Part shown: positions 38,494-51,100 of the stretch, piece after piece
Layout of the letters: every line of letters begins with the position of its first letter
How positions within the stretch are numbered: position 1 is the first letter of the stretch
Assembly: GCA_007693945.1 (NCBI GenBank)
Contig: RECP01000069.1
Span: forward strand, 1 to 64,000
Length of the DNA: 64,000 bases
Direction: 5' to 3'
DNA from: Spirochaetaceae bacterium
Lineage (GTDB): Bacteria > Spirochaetota > Spirochaetia > DSM-27196 > PWMO01
Program-made: the position numbers and the translations under genes
Notes under the pieces: model-generated
What the model was told of the DNA's origin: nothing
What the model saw: only the letters and a program-made list of their open reading frames with translations
Database searches by the model: none

Positions 38494-38521
38494 AGTATAG
38501 CCAAATGCGTGCTCCTCGCAA
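38494..38521 (-). promoter_or_regulatory. Promoter of the MinD/ParA-like gene (leaderless geometry)
   Basis: On the minus strand TTGCGA (38521-38516) and TATACT (38499-38494) are 16 bases apart, and the -10 box lies seven bases before ATG 38486. The divergent htrA promoter probably uses TATATT at 38552-38557. Confidence 0.5.
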
Positions 38522-38590
38522 TACCATTTCGCCAATCACGCCCGACGGCGATATATTGTAGCCAGGAAGGAGTACAGGAGGATACGTGAT

Positions 38591-40150
38591 ATGGCACGCA
38601 ACGGATGGCGCACCGCATTCTGGGTGTTGCTGAGTGCGGTATTACTACTGGCTATTGGTTTTTCTCTTGGAAGGTCCTACAATCAGGCAGCCGGCGCCGT
38701 GCCGGTTACGGGTTTAACGCGCGCTGAAGCCGGCGGACACCTTACCGTTTCCGGATCGCAGACACTCGAACGCACTGCAGACCAACCGGTACAGCCGGCT
38801 CCGCTTGCTGACCCCCGGCCGACAAACGCGCCGCTCTCGTTTCGCACGGTCGCTGAGAATGTGTTGCCGGTTGTTGTCGAAGTCAACACCGTTGAGGTGA
38901 TTCGGCAGAGCGTCCCGCGCTTCCCTTCGCCGTGGGAGTTTTTCTTTGGTCCACGTGAGCAGCCGGAACCGCAGGAGCGCGAGTTCCGCAGGCCGGGACT
39001 GGGTTCGGGCGTGCTTGTACGCCGTGACGGCACCACTGTCTACGTGCTTACCAACGCACACGTGGTTGGCGATGCCCGCGAGATCAGTCTCAGGTTGTTT
39101 GACGGACGCGAGTTTGAGGCCGAGATCGTGGGCAAGGATTCGCGCACTGACCTGGCACTGATCCGTTTTGAGTCGCGCGAAGAAGTTCCGCTTGCCCGGC
39201 TGGGGGACTCCGATTCGCTGCATGTCGGAGACTGGGTCGTTGCGGTCGGTAATCCGCTGGGCTTCGAATCTACGGTGACCGCGGGAATCGTCAGCGCCCT
39301 GGGCCGCAGACCTCAGCCTGGTTCACCGATCGCCGGGTTTACCGACTACATCCAGACCGACGCCTCAATCAATCCGGGGAACTCCGGCGGGGCGCTGGCC
39401 GACATCCATGGAGAGATCGTCGGCATCAACACCTGGATTGCATCTCGCGGCGGAGGCAGCGTCGGGCTGGGCTTCGCAATACCGATCAACAACGCCAAAC
39501 GGGCAATTGACGACTTCATCGAGCAGGGGCGCATTATCTACGGCTGGCTCGGGGTCTCAATCCAGGACGTCAGCCCGCAGATTACCCCGGGGCTGGCGCA
39601 GGATCTGGGGATTGAAGGCCAATCCGGGGCGCTGGTCATCAACGTCCACCGTGATTCACCCGCCGCACGCGCCGGCATCAGACCGGGGGACTTTGTGACG
39701 CAGATTGACGACACGTCGATTACCGACACAGCCCAGATGACGCGGGTGATCGGCAACCTCGCACCGGGCCGCCGTGCCGTGTTTACCCTGAAACGCGCCG
39801 GCCGGGAGATGACCATCGGCGTGACCCTCGACAGCCGGGGTACCGAGGACGAAGTGGCCGCTCCAGCGGGCATGTGGCCGGGAATGGCGATTGTACCGCT
39901 TAGCGAGACAATGCGCGAGGCGCGCGACATTGAAGAGGCTATCGACGGCGTGCTGGTGGCCTCGGTACTACAGGATGGACCGGCCGCAATTGCCGGCTTA
40001 CGCAACGGTGACGTAATCACCCAGGTCAACGGTACTGCCGTGCGCGCGGCGCGCGACTTCTACCGCGCGCTGGCCGGCGCGTCGGGCGAAATCCTGTTCC
40101 GCGTAAACCGTCAGGGTGTACGGATTGTCGTAGGGATGGACGCGTTGTAA
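38591..40150 (+). CDS. HtrA/DegP-type periplasmic serine protease
   Basis: The 519-residue protein has an N-terminal signal anchor (WVLLSAVLLLAIGFSLG), a trypsin-like domain with His157 (TNAHVV), Asp near 187 (SRTDLALI) and Ser265 (NPGNSGGAL), then two PDZ domains (~330-425 and ~450-519). It should refold or degrade damaged envelope proteins. AGGAGG at 38576-38581 supports ATG 38591. It is followed after 35 bases by a CbpA-type co-chaperone, so the pair forms a protein quality-control operon. Confidence 0.93.
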   Translation: MARNGWRTAFWVLLSAVLLLAIGFSLGRSYNQAAGAVPVTGLTRAEAGGHLTVSGSQTLERTADQPVQPAPLADPRPTNAPLSFRTVAENVLPVVVEVNTVEVIRQSVPRFPSPWEFFFGPREQPEPQEREFRRPGLGSGVLVRRDGTTVYVLTNAHVVGDAREISLRLFDGREFEAEIVGKDSRTDLALIRFESREEVPLARLGDSDSLHVGDWVVAVGNPLGFESTVTAGIVSALGRRPQPGSPIAGFTDYIQTDASINPGNSGGALADIHGEIVGINTWIASRGGGSVGLGFAIPINNAKRAIDDFIEQGRIIYGWLGVSIQDVSPQITPGLAQDLGIEGQSGALVINVHRDSPAARAGIRPGDFVTQIDDTSITDTAQMTRVIGNLAPGRRAVFTLKRAGREMTIGVTLDSRGTEDEVAAPAGMWPGMAIVPLSETMREARDIEEAIDGVLVASVLQDGPAAIAGLRNGDVITQVNGTAVRAARDFYRALAGASGEILFRVNRQGVRIVVGMDAL

Positions 40151-40185
40151 GATGACCAGTGGAGAGGACGGGGAGGCTCTGATAG

Positions 40186-41253
40186 ATGGCGGTAAAGTAT
40201 CACGACTACTATGCAACGCTCGGAGTAGAACGCTCGGCAAGCCAGGAGCAGATACAATCCGCCTATCGCAAGTTGGCGCGCAGGTATCACCCCGACGTTA
40301 ACAAGAAACCCGAGGCCGAGCAGAAGTTCAAGGAGGTCACCGAAGCTTACGAGGTGCTCAAGGATCCTGAGAAACGGCGGCGATACGACGCGCTGGGTTC
40401 CAACTGGCAGGCCGGAGAGGACTTCCGGCCGCCGCCGGGATGGGACGGCTTCGGCGCCCGTCAGACTGGTACCGGCGCCGGCGGTTACGAGCAGACATTT
40501 CGCTTCACCGGATCTGACGGCGGCGAGCCGTTTGACTTCTTCTCCGGCGGATTCAGCGATTTCTTTCAGTCGCTGTTCGGCGGGTTCGGGGGCGGCAGTG
40601 GGGGCGGCTTCGGAGGCTTCGGCGGCTTCGGAGCCGAGCCCGACACCGCTGGAGCTCGCCGCGGATCCGGCCGCGCGCAGAGCGGCAGTCGGCCGCGTCG
40701 AGACGACCACGAAGCCGAAATCACGATGCCGCTGGAGGAGGCTTACCGCGGAGGTAAGCGCACTGTGGCGCTCACTATCGACGAGGCAGGCCCGGGAGGG
40801 GTCGTTCAGCGCAAGCAGAAGAGCTATGAAGTCACCATCCCGCCCGGCATCCAGGACGGCAGACGGCTGCGTCTCGGCGGCCAGGGGGGCCGCAGCGGCG
40901 GCGCACAGGCCGGCGATCTGTTTCTCAAGATCAGGATCGCTCCGCACCCGGTATTCCGTATCAACGCAGCGGACCTGGAGGCCGACCTGCCGGTGGCCCC
41001 CTGGGAAGCGGCACTGGGTGCACGGGTAGAGGCGCCGCTGGTAGACGGTACCGCGACGGTCACTGTACCTCCCGGCAGCCAGAGCGGCAAGAAGCTGCGC
41101 TTGAAGGGCAAGGGGTTGCGTCGTGAAGGTAGCGAACGCGGCGATCTCTACCTGGTGCTGCGGATCGTGACTCCGGAGCATCTGACTTCACAGGAGCGCG
41201 ATCTGTTCCTCAAACTGGCCGAGGTATCTACGTTCAATCCACGCCGGCATTGA
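40186..41253 (+). CDS. cbpA: DnaJ-family co-chaperone lacking the zinc domain (CbpA type)
   Basis: The J domain (residues 5-70) has the HPD tripeptide in ARRYHPDVNK. A Gly/Phe-rich linker (~115-150, repeated GGFGGF) and two C-terminal peptide-binding domains follow. The zinc-finger repeats of true DnaJ are absent, which defines the type II or CbpA form. It stimulates DnaK ATPase. ATG 40186 follows GGGGAGG. It is the second gene of the htrA operon. Confidence 0.88.
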   Translation: MAVKYHDYYATLGVERSASQEQIQSAYRKLARRYHPDVNKKPEAEQKFKEVTEAYEVLKDPEKRRRYDALGSNWQAGEDFRPPPGWDGFGARQTGTGAGGYEQTFRFTGSDGGEPFDFFSGGFSDFFQSLFGGFGGGSGGGFGGFGGFGAEPDTAGARRGSGRAQSGSRPRRDDHEAEITMPLEEAYRGGKRTVALTIDEAGPGGVVQRKQKSYEVTIPPGIQDGRRLRLGGQGGRSGGAQAGDLFLKIRIAPHPVFRINAADLEADLPVAPWEAALGARVEAPLVDGTATVTVPPGSQSGKKLRLKGKGLRREGSERGDLYLVLRIVTPEHLTSQERDLFLKLAEVSTFNPRRH

Positions 41254-41300
41254 CCGCGCAGCGGTAGCCGGCCCGGTGTGCGCAGCCCGAAGGAGTTGTC

Positions 41301-42158
41301 GTGAGTCCCGTATCCAAACAGCCGTCTCCGTCTGAGGGAAGCCGCGTCACCGCAGCCACCCAACTTGCCGCAAAGGTTGCCCTGATCACGGGATCCAGCC
41401 GCGGTATCGGGCGCGCAACAGCGCTGCTGTTTGCCGAGCGCGGCGCGACGGTGGTTATCAACGGTCGCGACGAGACCAGACTGGCCCAAACCGCCGAACT
41501 GCTGCGTTCACGCGGATTCAAGTGCTCAGCGGTGCCGGCCGACGTAACCGATCCCGATCAGTGCCGCGCCATGGTCACGCGTATCATCGCGCAGCACGGC
41601 AGACTCGATATCCTGGTCAATAACGCCGGAATCTCGATGCGCGGGGCTTTCGGCGATCTCGATCCCGCAGTCATCGAGTCCGTGATCCGTACCAACCTGA
41701 TTGGGGCGGCACTGCCGACCCGTTTTGCCGCCGCGGCGCTCGTGCAGTCCCGCGGAAGCGTGGTGTTCATCTCGAGCCTGGCAGGCGTTCGCGGTTTTGC
41801 CGGCGTATCGATCTACTCGGCCGCCAAGATGGCGCTCAGCGGCCTGGCGGAATCGCTGCACGCCGAGCTGTCGCCGGCCGGGGTACACGTGGGCGTTGTC
41901 TTTGCGACGTTCACCGAAAACGATCCCGACAAGACCGTCATGGGAGCCGACGGCAGACCTCTGCGGGTGTCGCGCAAAGCATCCACAACGCAGCGTCAGG
42001 TAGCCGAGGAGATCCTGCGTACGGTCGTGCGTCGCCGGCGCAGGAGCTACATGACCGCCGCCGGAAAACTGCTGGTCTTCATGCAGCGACACTTTCCGCG
42101 ATTGACCGACGCTGCGATCCTGCACTCACGCGGCAGGATTCACAAAGCAAACCGCTGA
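41301..42158 (+). CDS. Short-chain dehydrogenase/reductase
   Basis: The 285-residue protein has the classical SDR nucleotide motif TGSSRGIG near residue 31, the NNAG motif, and a catalytic Ser-Tyr-Lys set with Tyr172 and Lys176 (YSAAK). The C-terminal extension ([27 protein letters not shown]) matches membrane-associated SDRs related to DHRS7 or 3-ketosphinganine reductase-like enzymes. The substrate is unknown. The start GTG 41301 is 47 bases after cbpA, so readthrough is possible. Confidence 0.85.
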   Translation: MSPVSKQPSPSEGSRVTAATQLAAKVALITGSSRGIGRATALLFAERGATVVINGRDETRLAQTAELLRSRGFKCSAVPADVTDPDQCRAMVTRIIAQHGRLDILVNNAGISMRGAFGDLDPAVIESVIRTNLIGAALPTRFAAAALVQSRGSVVFISSLAGVRGFAGVSIYSAAKMALSGLAESLHAELSPAGVHVGVVFATFTENDPDKTVMGADGRPLRVSRKASTTQRQVAEEILRTVVRRRRRSYMTAAGKLLVFMQRHFPRLTDAAILHSRGRIHKANR

Positions 42159-42382
42159 CATGCGTGACGGTGTTGCAGCCTGCCGCTGCGCCCTGTTTGA
42201 TCGCCGTCCGCCGCGCATACGGACATGGATCAAAAGGATCCATATTCGAGCCCATAATCGTAAAAGTGTAGCGTTTTGATCCGCCTGAACACCAGGGATG
42301 TACGATACGATACGGGACCATGCTGTCAACGCGGCTAACTGTCTATGCTGCTGAGAATTATCACATGGCGTGCGGTGAAATC
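42159..42382. promoter_or_regulatory. groEL upstream region with two inverted repeats
   Basis: The 313-base gap before groEL holds ATGGATC/GATCCAT arms around AAAAG (42225-42243) and the wider pair GGATCAAAA (42227-42235) and TTTTGATCC (42274-42282). Both share the same left arm and could be alternative operator or RNA structures. The standard HrcA/CIRCE operator (TTAGCACTC-N9-GAGTGCTAA) is not present. Confidence 0.4.
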
Positions 42383-42399
42383 TTGGCATGCTGATTGCT
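42383..42399 (+). promoter_or_regulatory. Sigma-54-like promoter of groEL
   Basis: TTGGCATGCTGATTGCT places GG at 42385-42386 and GC at 42397-42398, exactly ten bases between them, and matches the -24/-12 consensus (TGGCACG-N4-TTGCT) at nearly all positions. The start site would fall near 42410, giving a ~60 nt leader with AAGGAG before ATG 42472. A sigma-70 alternative nearby (TATACA at 42399) lacks a spaced -35 box. Confidence 0.5.
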
Positions 42400-42450
42400 A
42401 TACAGTTTAGACGTCCTGGAATGAAAGTCTGTATTCTGTATCTCACGTAA

Positions 42451-45230
<2,780 letters not shown>

Positions 45231-45351
45231 GATGACCCCAGTATCCGTACAGTATTCAGCCCAGCATATCCGCCTCTCTCCCGTCTGCCAACAGCCGCAA
45301 CGGGTCTTGACCACTTCCTTCCGGCGCGGATTTCGGCCATAATGGCGGTAC

Positions 45352-46002
45352 ATGAAAAACAGCAGTCGGACTATCGGTTTCGCGGGTCAGACCATCGAAC
45401 TCGGCAGTGAACGAACCCTGCTGTGGCGTGACAAAGAGCTGCTTGTGGCAGCTGATCTGCACCTCGGGCGCCGGCTGGCACTCGAAACCGCCGGCCACGG
45501 CGAAGCACTGTCCGTCGATATTGCTGCACTGCAGCGTCTGGCTCGTGTGGCGCGTGAAAGCCAGGTACGCAGGCTGCTCATCCTGGGTGACTTTGTTCAC
45601 GGCGCAGAAGCGGTGGCAGCGCCGGTTATCCGCGTGGTTGCCGATTGGCGTAAGACCGTCAGCGCTGAAGTACTGCTGGTACACGGAAGCTATGACCACC
45701 TTCCGGCACCGCTGCTGAATCGCTGGGACATCGAGCCGGTCGGAGACGTGTTGTCGATTGCGCCGCTGCTGTTCCGCTACAAGCCCGCCGCGGGACATCC
45801 GGAGCCGCAGATATGTGGCCATCTGCATCCCTGCGCGCGCCTGAGCAAAGCTGCCGATTCAATGAAACTGCCCTGTTTTGTCGTTGAGCCCAACCTGCTG
45901 CTGATGCCTTCTTTCGGCAACCATCCCGACGGCTACGAGATCTCGGAAAAAGACAATCGCGTTTTCTACGTCATCTCCGATGGCGAGGTACGGCCAATAT
46001 AA
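45352..46002 (+). CDS. PdeM-like metallophosphoesterase (DNA-repair associated)
   Basis: The 216-residue calcineurin-fold protein resembles the ligase-associated PdeM family: AADLHLGRR (metal motif 1), GDFVHG (motif 2) and GHLHP (motif 5). The third motif, normally GNHD, reads G112-S113-Y114-D115, so both the metal-binding Asn and the catalytic His are changed. It may be weakly active or inactive. No ligase or exonuclease partner is adjacent; instead it precedes the SOS-type mutagenesis cassette. CATAAT lies eight bases before ATG 45352. Confidence 0.75.
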   Translation: MKNSSRTIGFAGQTIELGSERTLLWRDKELLVAADLHLGRRLALETAGHGEALSVDIAALQRLARVARESQVRRLLILGDFVHGAEAVAAPVIRVVADWRKTVSAEVLLVHGSYDHLPAPLLNRWDIEPVGDVLSIAPLLFRYKPAAGHPEPQICGHLHPCARLSKAADSMKLPCFVVEPNLLLMPSFGNHPDGYEISEKDNRVFYVISDGEVRPI

Positions 46003-46005
46003 GGC

Positions 46006-46035
46006 TTGACTACTATACATTTGTATAGTAATAAT
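46006..46035 (+). promoter_or_regulatory. Mutasome promoter with 20-bp palindromic operator (SOS-box candidate)
   Basis: TTGACT (46006-46011) and TAATAA(T) (46029-46035) are spaced 17 bases apart. The spacer is filled by TACTATACATTTGTATAGTA (46011-46030), a perfect 20-base palindrome, so a dimeric repressor would block polymerase directly. It does not match the GAAC-N4-GTTC, GTTC-N7-GTTC or CTGT-N8-ACAG LexA boxes. Its position in front of imuA-imuB-dnaE2, a classic LexA target, makes it a strong candidate for a lineage-specific SOS box. Confidence 0.7.
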
Positions 46036-46053
46036 CATCCGGGAGCACACCGG

Positions 46054-46731
46054 ATGATTTCTCACGGCGTAGTACGCGCACGCACGCTTCTCTCGGATCA
46101 GACGGCAAAGTCAGATGCGCCGCGGTGGTGTCTGGCGGAACTGTGCGGAAGGCTGTGCGAATTGGTGACGGGTTCAGCCGGTGTCGATGCCGGGTCTTCA
46201 GCGTTGCTTACTGCAGCCGCACAGCTGATGGCCGATGCCCAGCGCATGGGAGAGCCTGTCGCCTGGATTTGTGCTGCGTCGGCGCTGTTTTTTCCGCCCG
46301 ACCTGCAATCAAATGGAATTGACCTGCAGTCGGTTGCAATCGTACGCGTTGCGGACGCCCAGGCTGCCGCGCAGGCCGCAGATCAGTTGCTGCGCAGCGG
46401 CTGTTTCGGGCTGGTGGTTATCGATCTCTCTGCGGTTGAAGCAGCGATTGGCGATGCGGTTCTCGGACGGCTCGGCGGTCTGGCACGGACGCATCAGGCC
46501 GCAGTGCTGTTCCTCTGCAATCTTGAGCCCGTCACCACTCCTGCTGCAGCCGCAACTGCGGACGGCAACCGTTCAGGACTGGGTTCAATAGTATCGCTGC
46601 GGGCGCACGCCCGCAGCCGCGCGCTGACAACGGGACGGTTTTCGGTTGAGATAGAGGTATCAAAAGACAAACGCCGGGGTATAGTGTGGCGCTGGACGGA
46701 GACGTGCGATGGTCCGCCCGGCCTGTCTTAG
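46054..46731 (+). CDS. imuA: ImuA-like RecA-fold protein of the mutasome
   Basis: The 225-residue protein keeps the RecA-like layout of short ImuA proteins: GRLCELV lead, a helix, VAWICAASALFFPPDLQSNGIDL and VAIVRVADAQAAAQA. The region that should be a Walker A loop reads TGSAGVDAGSSALL and lacks the lysine, so nucleotide binding is doubtful. ImuA connects to ImuB and DnaE2 for translesion synthesis. ATG 46054 has GGGAG eight bases upstream. It overlaps imuB by 23 bases. Confidence 0.78.
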   Translation: MISHGVVRARTLLSDQTAKSDAPRWCLAELCGRLCELVTGSAGVDAGSSALLTAAAQLMADAQRMGEPVAWICAASALFFPPDLQSNGIDLQSVAIVRVADAQAAAQAADQLLRSGCFGLVVIDLSAVEAAIGDAVLGRLGGLARTHQAAVLFLCNLEPVTTPAAAATADGNRSGLGSIVSLRAHARSRALTTGRFSVEIEVSKDKRRGIVWRWTETCDGPPGLS

Positions 46732-48163
46732 CATCATCCAGTTTCCGCTGCAAATTCTGCTCAACGCGCACCCTGAATGGTCTTCACAGGCAGTTGTTGT
46801 TGTCAGCGAGGACACGCCGCTGGGCGTCATACTGGAGACCAACCGCGCAGCGCGTGAGGCGGGGGCACAGCGCGGAATGCGCTACTCCGTGGCGCTGACC
46901 GTGTGTCCCGCACTGCAGGCGGGAGTGGTCGGCGGCGACGTCCTTCAGCAGCAGATAGACGGGTGCATTACAGTGCTGTACCACTATACGCCTCACGTCG
47001 AAGAATGCTCGTTTGATCCGGGCACATTCTGGCTGGACGCAAGCGGACTCGGCGCGCTCTACCATTCTCCGGCGCAGTGGGTTGCCGCCGTACGCCGCGC
47101 CATGCAGAAAATCGGCTTTTTCTGCCGTATCTGCGTTGGCTTCAGCCGGTTTGGAAGCTACGCTGGAGCAAAATCAGCTACCCGGCTTTTTCGCAGTTCG
47201 GCGCAGGAGCGGCGATGGGCACAATCAGCACCATTGACGCTGCTGCCGTTGCCACCAAGGGTGGAACAGCGGTTGGCTCAGCTCGGTATTGCAACCGTGG
47301 GTGATTTCTGTGCGTTGCCGCGCGACGGCATCCGTAACCGTTTTGGAATCGAAGCCGATACCGTCTACCGCTTTGCCGTAGAAGATGACACTGTTCCGCT
47401 GCAGGGGGACGTTCCAGCTGCGGAGCTGGCCGGCAGTACTCGGCCGGTTACGCCTGTAAGAGACCGTGCGCAGCTGCTTGCGGAGATCGAAGCGCTGCTG
47501 CTGGACCTGCTCTCGCAGACCATAGTCGCGGGACTCTATCTGCAACAGCTGACGATCGAGTTGAGCTTTGAGGACCATGCGCCACAGTACGAGGTGCTGC
47601 GTCCGGCAACCGCCGAGCGGGACGCGGCCGTCTGGCTGCGGCTGCTGCGGCTGAGGATGGAGGATCTGAACGTGCCGTCCGGGGTATCGCAGATTGCCTT
47701 GCAGGGCAGGACCGTCAATTCTGCCGCAGCAGCGCAGACTGATCTGTTCAGCAGCAAGGTAAAACGTGATCCGGCTGCCGCAGCCCGGGTTTTTGCGCAT
47801 TTGCGCGCGCGATTCGGAAACGGTGTGGTATGCCGGGTGGCACTGCAGCAGCAACACCGTCCGGACAGGCAGTTTGTGCTGCTGCCGCTCGATCGACCGG
47901 CACTGCCAGCGGCCGCCGCGGTATCCTCGGCTTTCGATGGAAAACGGCACTGCCGGCTGGTACGTCGTATCTATGACAGCGCTATTGAACTCAAGTCGAG
48001 AAGCCGCCTGCGGCCTGCAGCCGGCCCGTTTGTCGTGGCCGGCAGATGGTGGGAACAGGAATCTGAGCGGCACTACTACTACGCGTACTGCGGCAGGCGT
48101 ATTGTGTGGCTCTATTACGATAGCGGCACAAGGCGCTGGATGCAGCAGGGAACGGTGGAGTAA
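46709..48163 (+). CDS. imuB: ImuB, catalytically dead Y-family polymerase-like protein
   Basis: The 484-residue protein follows the Y-family fold but lacks polymerase acidic residues: the first motif reads SIIQFPLQIL where active enzymes have D-x-D, and the SxDE motif reads PGTFWLDASG. That is the known state of ImuB, which acts as a platform linking DnaE2 to the sliding clamp. The thumb/HhH region (LAQLGIATVGDFCALPRDGIRNRFG) and little-finger part are present. Position between imuA and dnaE2 confirms the call. Confidence 0.88.
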   Translation: MVRPACLSIIQFPLQILLNAHPEWSSQAVVVVSEDTPLGVILETNRAAREAGAQRGMRYSVALTVCPALQAGVVGGDVLQQQIDGCITVLYHYTPHVEECSFDPGTFWLDASGLGALYHSPAQWVAAVRRAMQKIGFFCRICVGFSRFGSYAGAKSATRLFRSSAQERRWAQSAPLTLLPLPPRVEQRLAQLGIATVGDFCALPRDGIRNRFGIEADTVYRFAVEDDTVPLQGDVPAAELAGSTRPVTPVRDRAQLLAEIEALLLDLLSQTIVAGLYLQQLTIELSFEDHAPQYEVLRPATAERDAAVWLRLLRLRMEDLNVPSGVSQIALQGRTVNSAAAAQTDLFSSKVKRDPAAAARVFAHLRARFGNGVVCRVALQQQHRPDRQFVLLPLDRPALPAAAAVSSAFDGKRHCRLVRRIYDSAIELKSRSRLRPAAGPFVVAGRWWEQESERHYYYAYCGRRIVWLYYDSGTRRWMQQGTVE

Positions 48164-48166
48164 ATC

Positions 48167-51100
48167 GTGGCCTACGTTCCCCTGTGGTGCAAGAGCAATT
48201 TCTCCTTTTTGGCGGCTGCCAGCCATCCTGAAGAGCTGGTCAGGCAGGCGGCTGAACAGCGTTTGCCGGCAATTGCGCTTACCGACCGTAACGGTCTCTA
48301 CGGCGTCGTTCGCGCGCATATCGAGGCCAAAAAGCACGCACTCCAGCTGATTGTAGGTGCCGAAGTCAGCGAGCAAAACGGCGCCAGGCTCGCTCTGCTG
48401 GTGCAGAACCGTGAGGGCTATCGTAATCTGTGCCGGCTCATCAGCCGCGGACGGATGCGCCATCCTAAAGGCAGTTTCAGCGTCAGCTGTGCCGAGATTG
48501 CGGCCCACGCCGACGGCATCACGGCCGTCTGGGTTGTCGGATTTGCTGAAGCTGAATCACGCCTGATAGAAGACCTGCACCACGCGTTCACAACGCGTCT
48601 CTACGCCGCGGTTGCAAGACACCGCAGCGACGCCGAACCGCGCACCGAGGGACTGATCCGCCGGCGTGCCCGACAACACGCGATTGAAACGGTTGCAGCA
48701 CCCGAAGTCTTGTATCATTGCCGTACGCGCAAACCGCTCTACGATGTGCTGCGCTGCATTGACCTTGGTGTACGCATCCACGAGGCGGGTACACAACTGC
48801 CGGTCAACGCCGAACACCACCTGCCCGGCACGGCTGAGATCGACGCCTTGTATCAGAATTATCATAATGATGTACAAAAAAGTATGCATATCGCGGCGCA
48901 GTGCAGCTTTTCGCTGGATGATCTGCGCTACCGCTACCCGGTGCAACGCGTTCCAGGGGGCTGCACCACCGCCGGATGGCTGCGCGCCCGTACCCTCGAT
49001 GGTGCCCGATTGCGCTATCGGGGTGCGGTACCCGCCGATGTAGCGCGCCAGTTGAAAAAAGAACTCGCGCTGATCGAGGAGCTTGATTACTGCGGATACT
49101 TTCTTACGATGTATGAAATAGTGAATTTCTGCCGCCAAAACGCCATTCTGTGCCAGGGGCGCGGATCGGCGGCCAACTCGGCGGTCTGCTACTGTCTGGG
49201 AATCACGGCAATTGATCCGGTGCGTATGGGTCTGCTGTTCGAACGTTTCATCTCGCGGGAACGCGCTGAACCGCCCGACATCGATCTCGATATCGAACAC
49301 AATCGGCGTGAGGAAGTGATCCAGTACGTCTACAACAGCTATGGCCGTGAACGCGCGGCAATGGTGGCCAACGTAGTGCGCTATCGTCCGCGGTCGGCGC
49401 TGCGCGAGGTCGGCAAGGTGCTCGGATTGCCGGCCACCGACCTCGACCGGGTTGCCCGCCTGTTGCCGCACCACGGCTCCGGCATTGAACATGCACTGTG
49501 TGACGCCGGTATCGATTCTCAGGCTCCACTGTACGCGCTGCTGATAACGCTGGTGCAACAGATCCTTGATACTCCGCGGCATCTTTCGATTCACCCGGGA
49601 GGCTTTCTGCTGGGAAGCGAGCCGGTCATCGATCTGGTACCGGTGGAAAACGCAGCCATGCAGCAGCGTACCGTGATTCAGTGGGATAAGTACGATATTG
49701 AAGCGCTGGGGCTGTTCAAGGTTGACCTGCTGGGCCTTGGAGCACTGACCCATCTCGATTACTGCTTTGCGTTGTTGAAAAAACACTATGGTAGCGAACT
49801 GTCGATGGCGACTATTCCGGCAGACGACAGTGCCGTGTTCGATATGCTGTCGCGTGGTGACACCATCGGGGTATTCCAGATTGAGAGCCGTGCCCAGATG
49901 GCGATGTTACCGCGGCTGCGTCCGCGCTCGTTCTACGATCTGGTGATCGAGATAAGCATTGTGCGGCCGGGTCCGATAACCGGCGGCATGGTGCATCCCT
50001 ACCTGCAGCGGCGCAACGGGGAGCAAGAGGTCTCCTACCCCCACCCGGACCTGATACCGGTGCTCAAAAAGACCCTCGGTGTACCGCTGTTCCAGGAACA
50101 GGTCATGAGACTGGCGGTAATCGCTGCTGACTATACTCCCGGCGAGGCCGATCAGTTACGCCGCGATATGGCGGCATGGCGCAGAAGCGGCGCTATCGAG
50201 AAACACGGGCACACAATTATCGAACGCATGACTGCCAAGGGAATCGAGCGTGAGTTTGCCGAGGCGGTATTCGATCAGATCCGCGGCTTTGGCGAATATG
50301 GTTTTCCCGAGAGCCACGCAGCCAGCTTTGCGCTGATTGCATGGTGCACGGCGTGGATGCGCTGCCACTACCCTGCAGTCTTCGCCTGCGCCCTGCTGAA
50401 CGCCTGGCCGATGGGATTCTATTCTCCGGCCACCATTGTGGAGGATGCCAGACGTCGCGGAGTTGAGGTTCTGCCGGTAGACGCTCTGAAGAGCGATTGG
50501 GACTGCACGCTTGAAGGACCCTTGTATGCAATCCGGATGGGGCTTCGGTACGTCAAGGGCCTCAGCCAAGCGGCGTGGCAGCAGATCAAGACTACCCGAG
50601 AAGCCAGTGTGTCTACGGTAGCGCAATTCGTCAGAGTCAGCGGACTCGATGAAAAGAGCCTGGCAGCTCTGGCACAGAGCGGTGCTCTGGAATCGTTCGG
50701 CATCTCGCGCCGCGCTGCGTTGTGGCAGGTGCTGGACAGCCGCACCATAAAAACGGCAGAAGCCGGAACGGCAACGGAGTTGACGGCGGATGCGGTCGGG
50801 CATTCGACGTCCCATACGGCGCCGCGGTTTCGCCCGCTGGCGGAGCAGGAACTGATTCGCTGGAACTACGATCTGACGCGCCACAGTACCGATGGCCATC
50901 CGATGGCGCCCTTTCGGCAGGCACTGCGGCGACAATCGCTGCCTTCGGCGGTGGAATTAAGACGTGCTGCCGCGGGCAGTGCGGCCTCGTTTGCAGGTCT
51001 GGTGATCTGCCGGCAACGCCCGAGCACCGCCGGCGGCACGTTGTTCCTGACGCTGGAGGATGAGACCGGTTTTGTGAACGTTGTGGTGTGGAAGCACTAC

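Noticed and set aside
48557-49786. 409-codon minus-strand frame inside dnaE2, and a 427-codon one at 47225-48508
   Set aside because: Both lie opposite well-supported mutasome genes and their translations are low-complexity basic sequence typical of antisense shadows.
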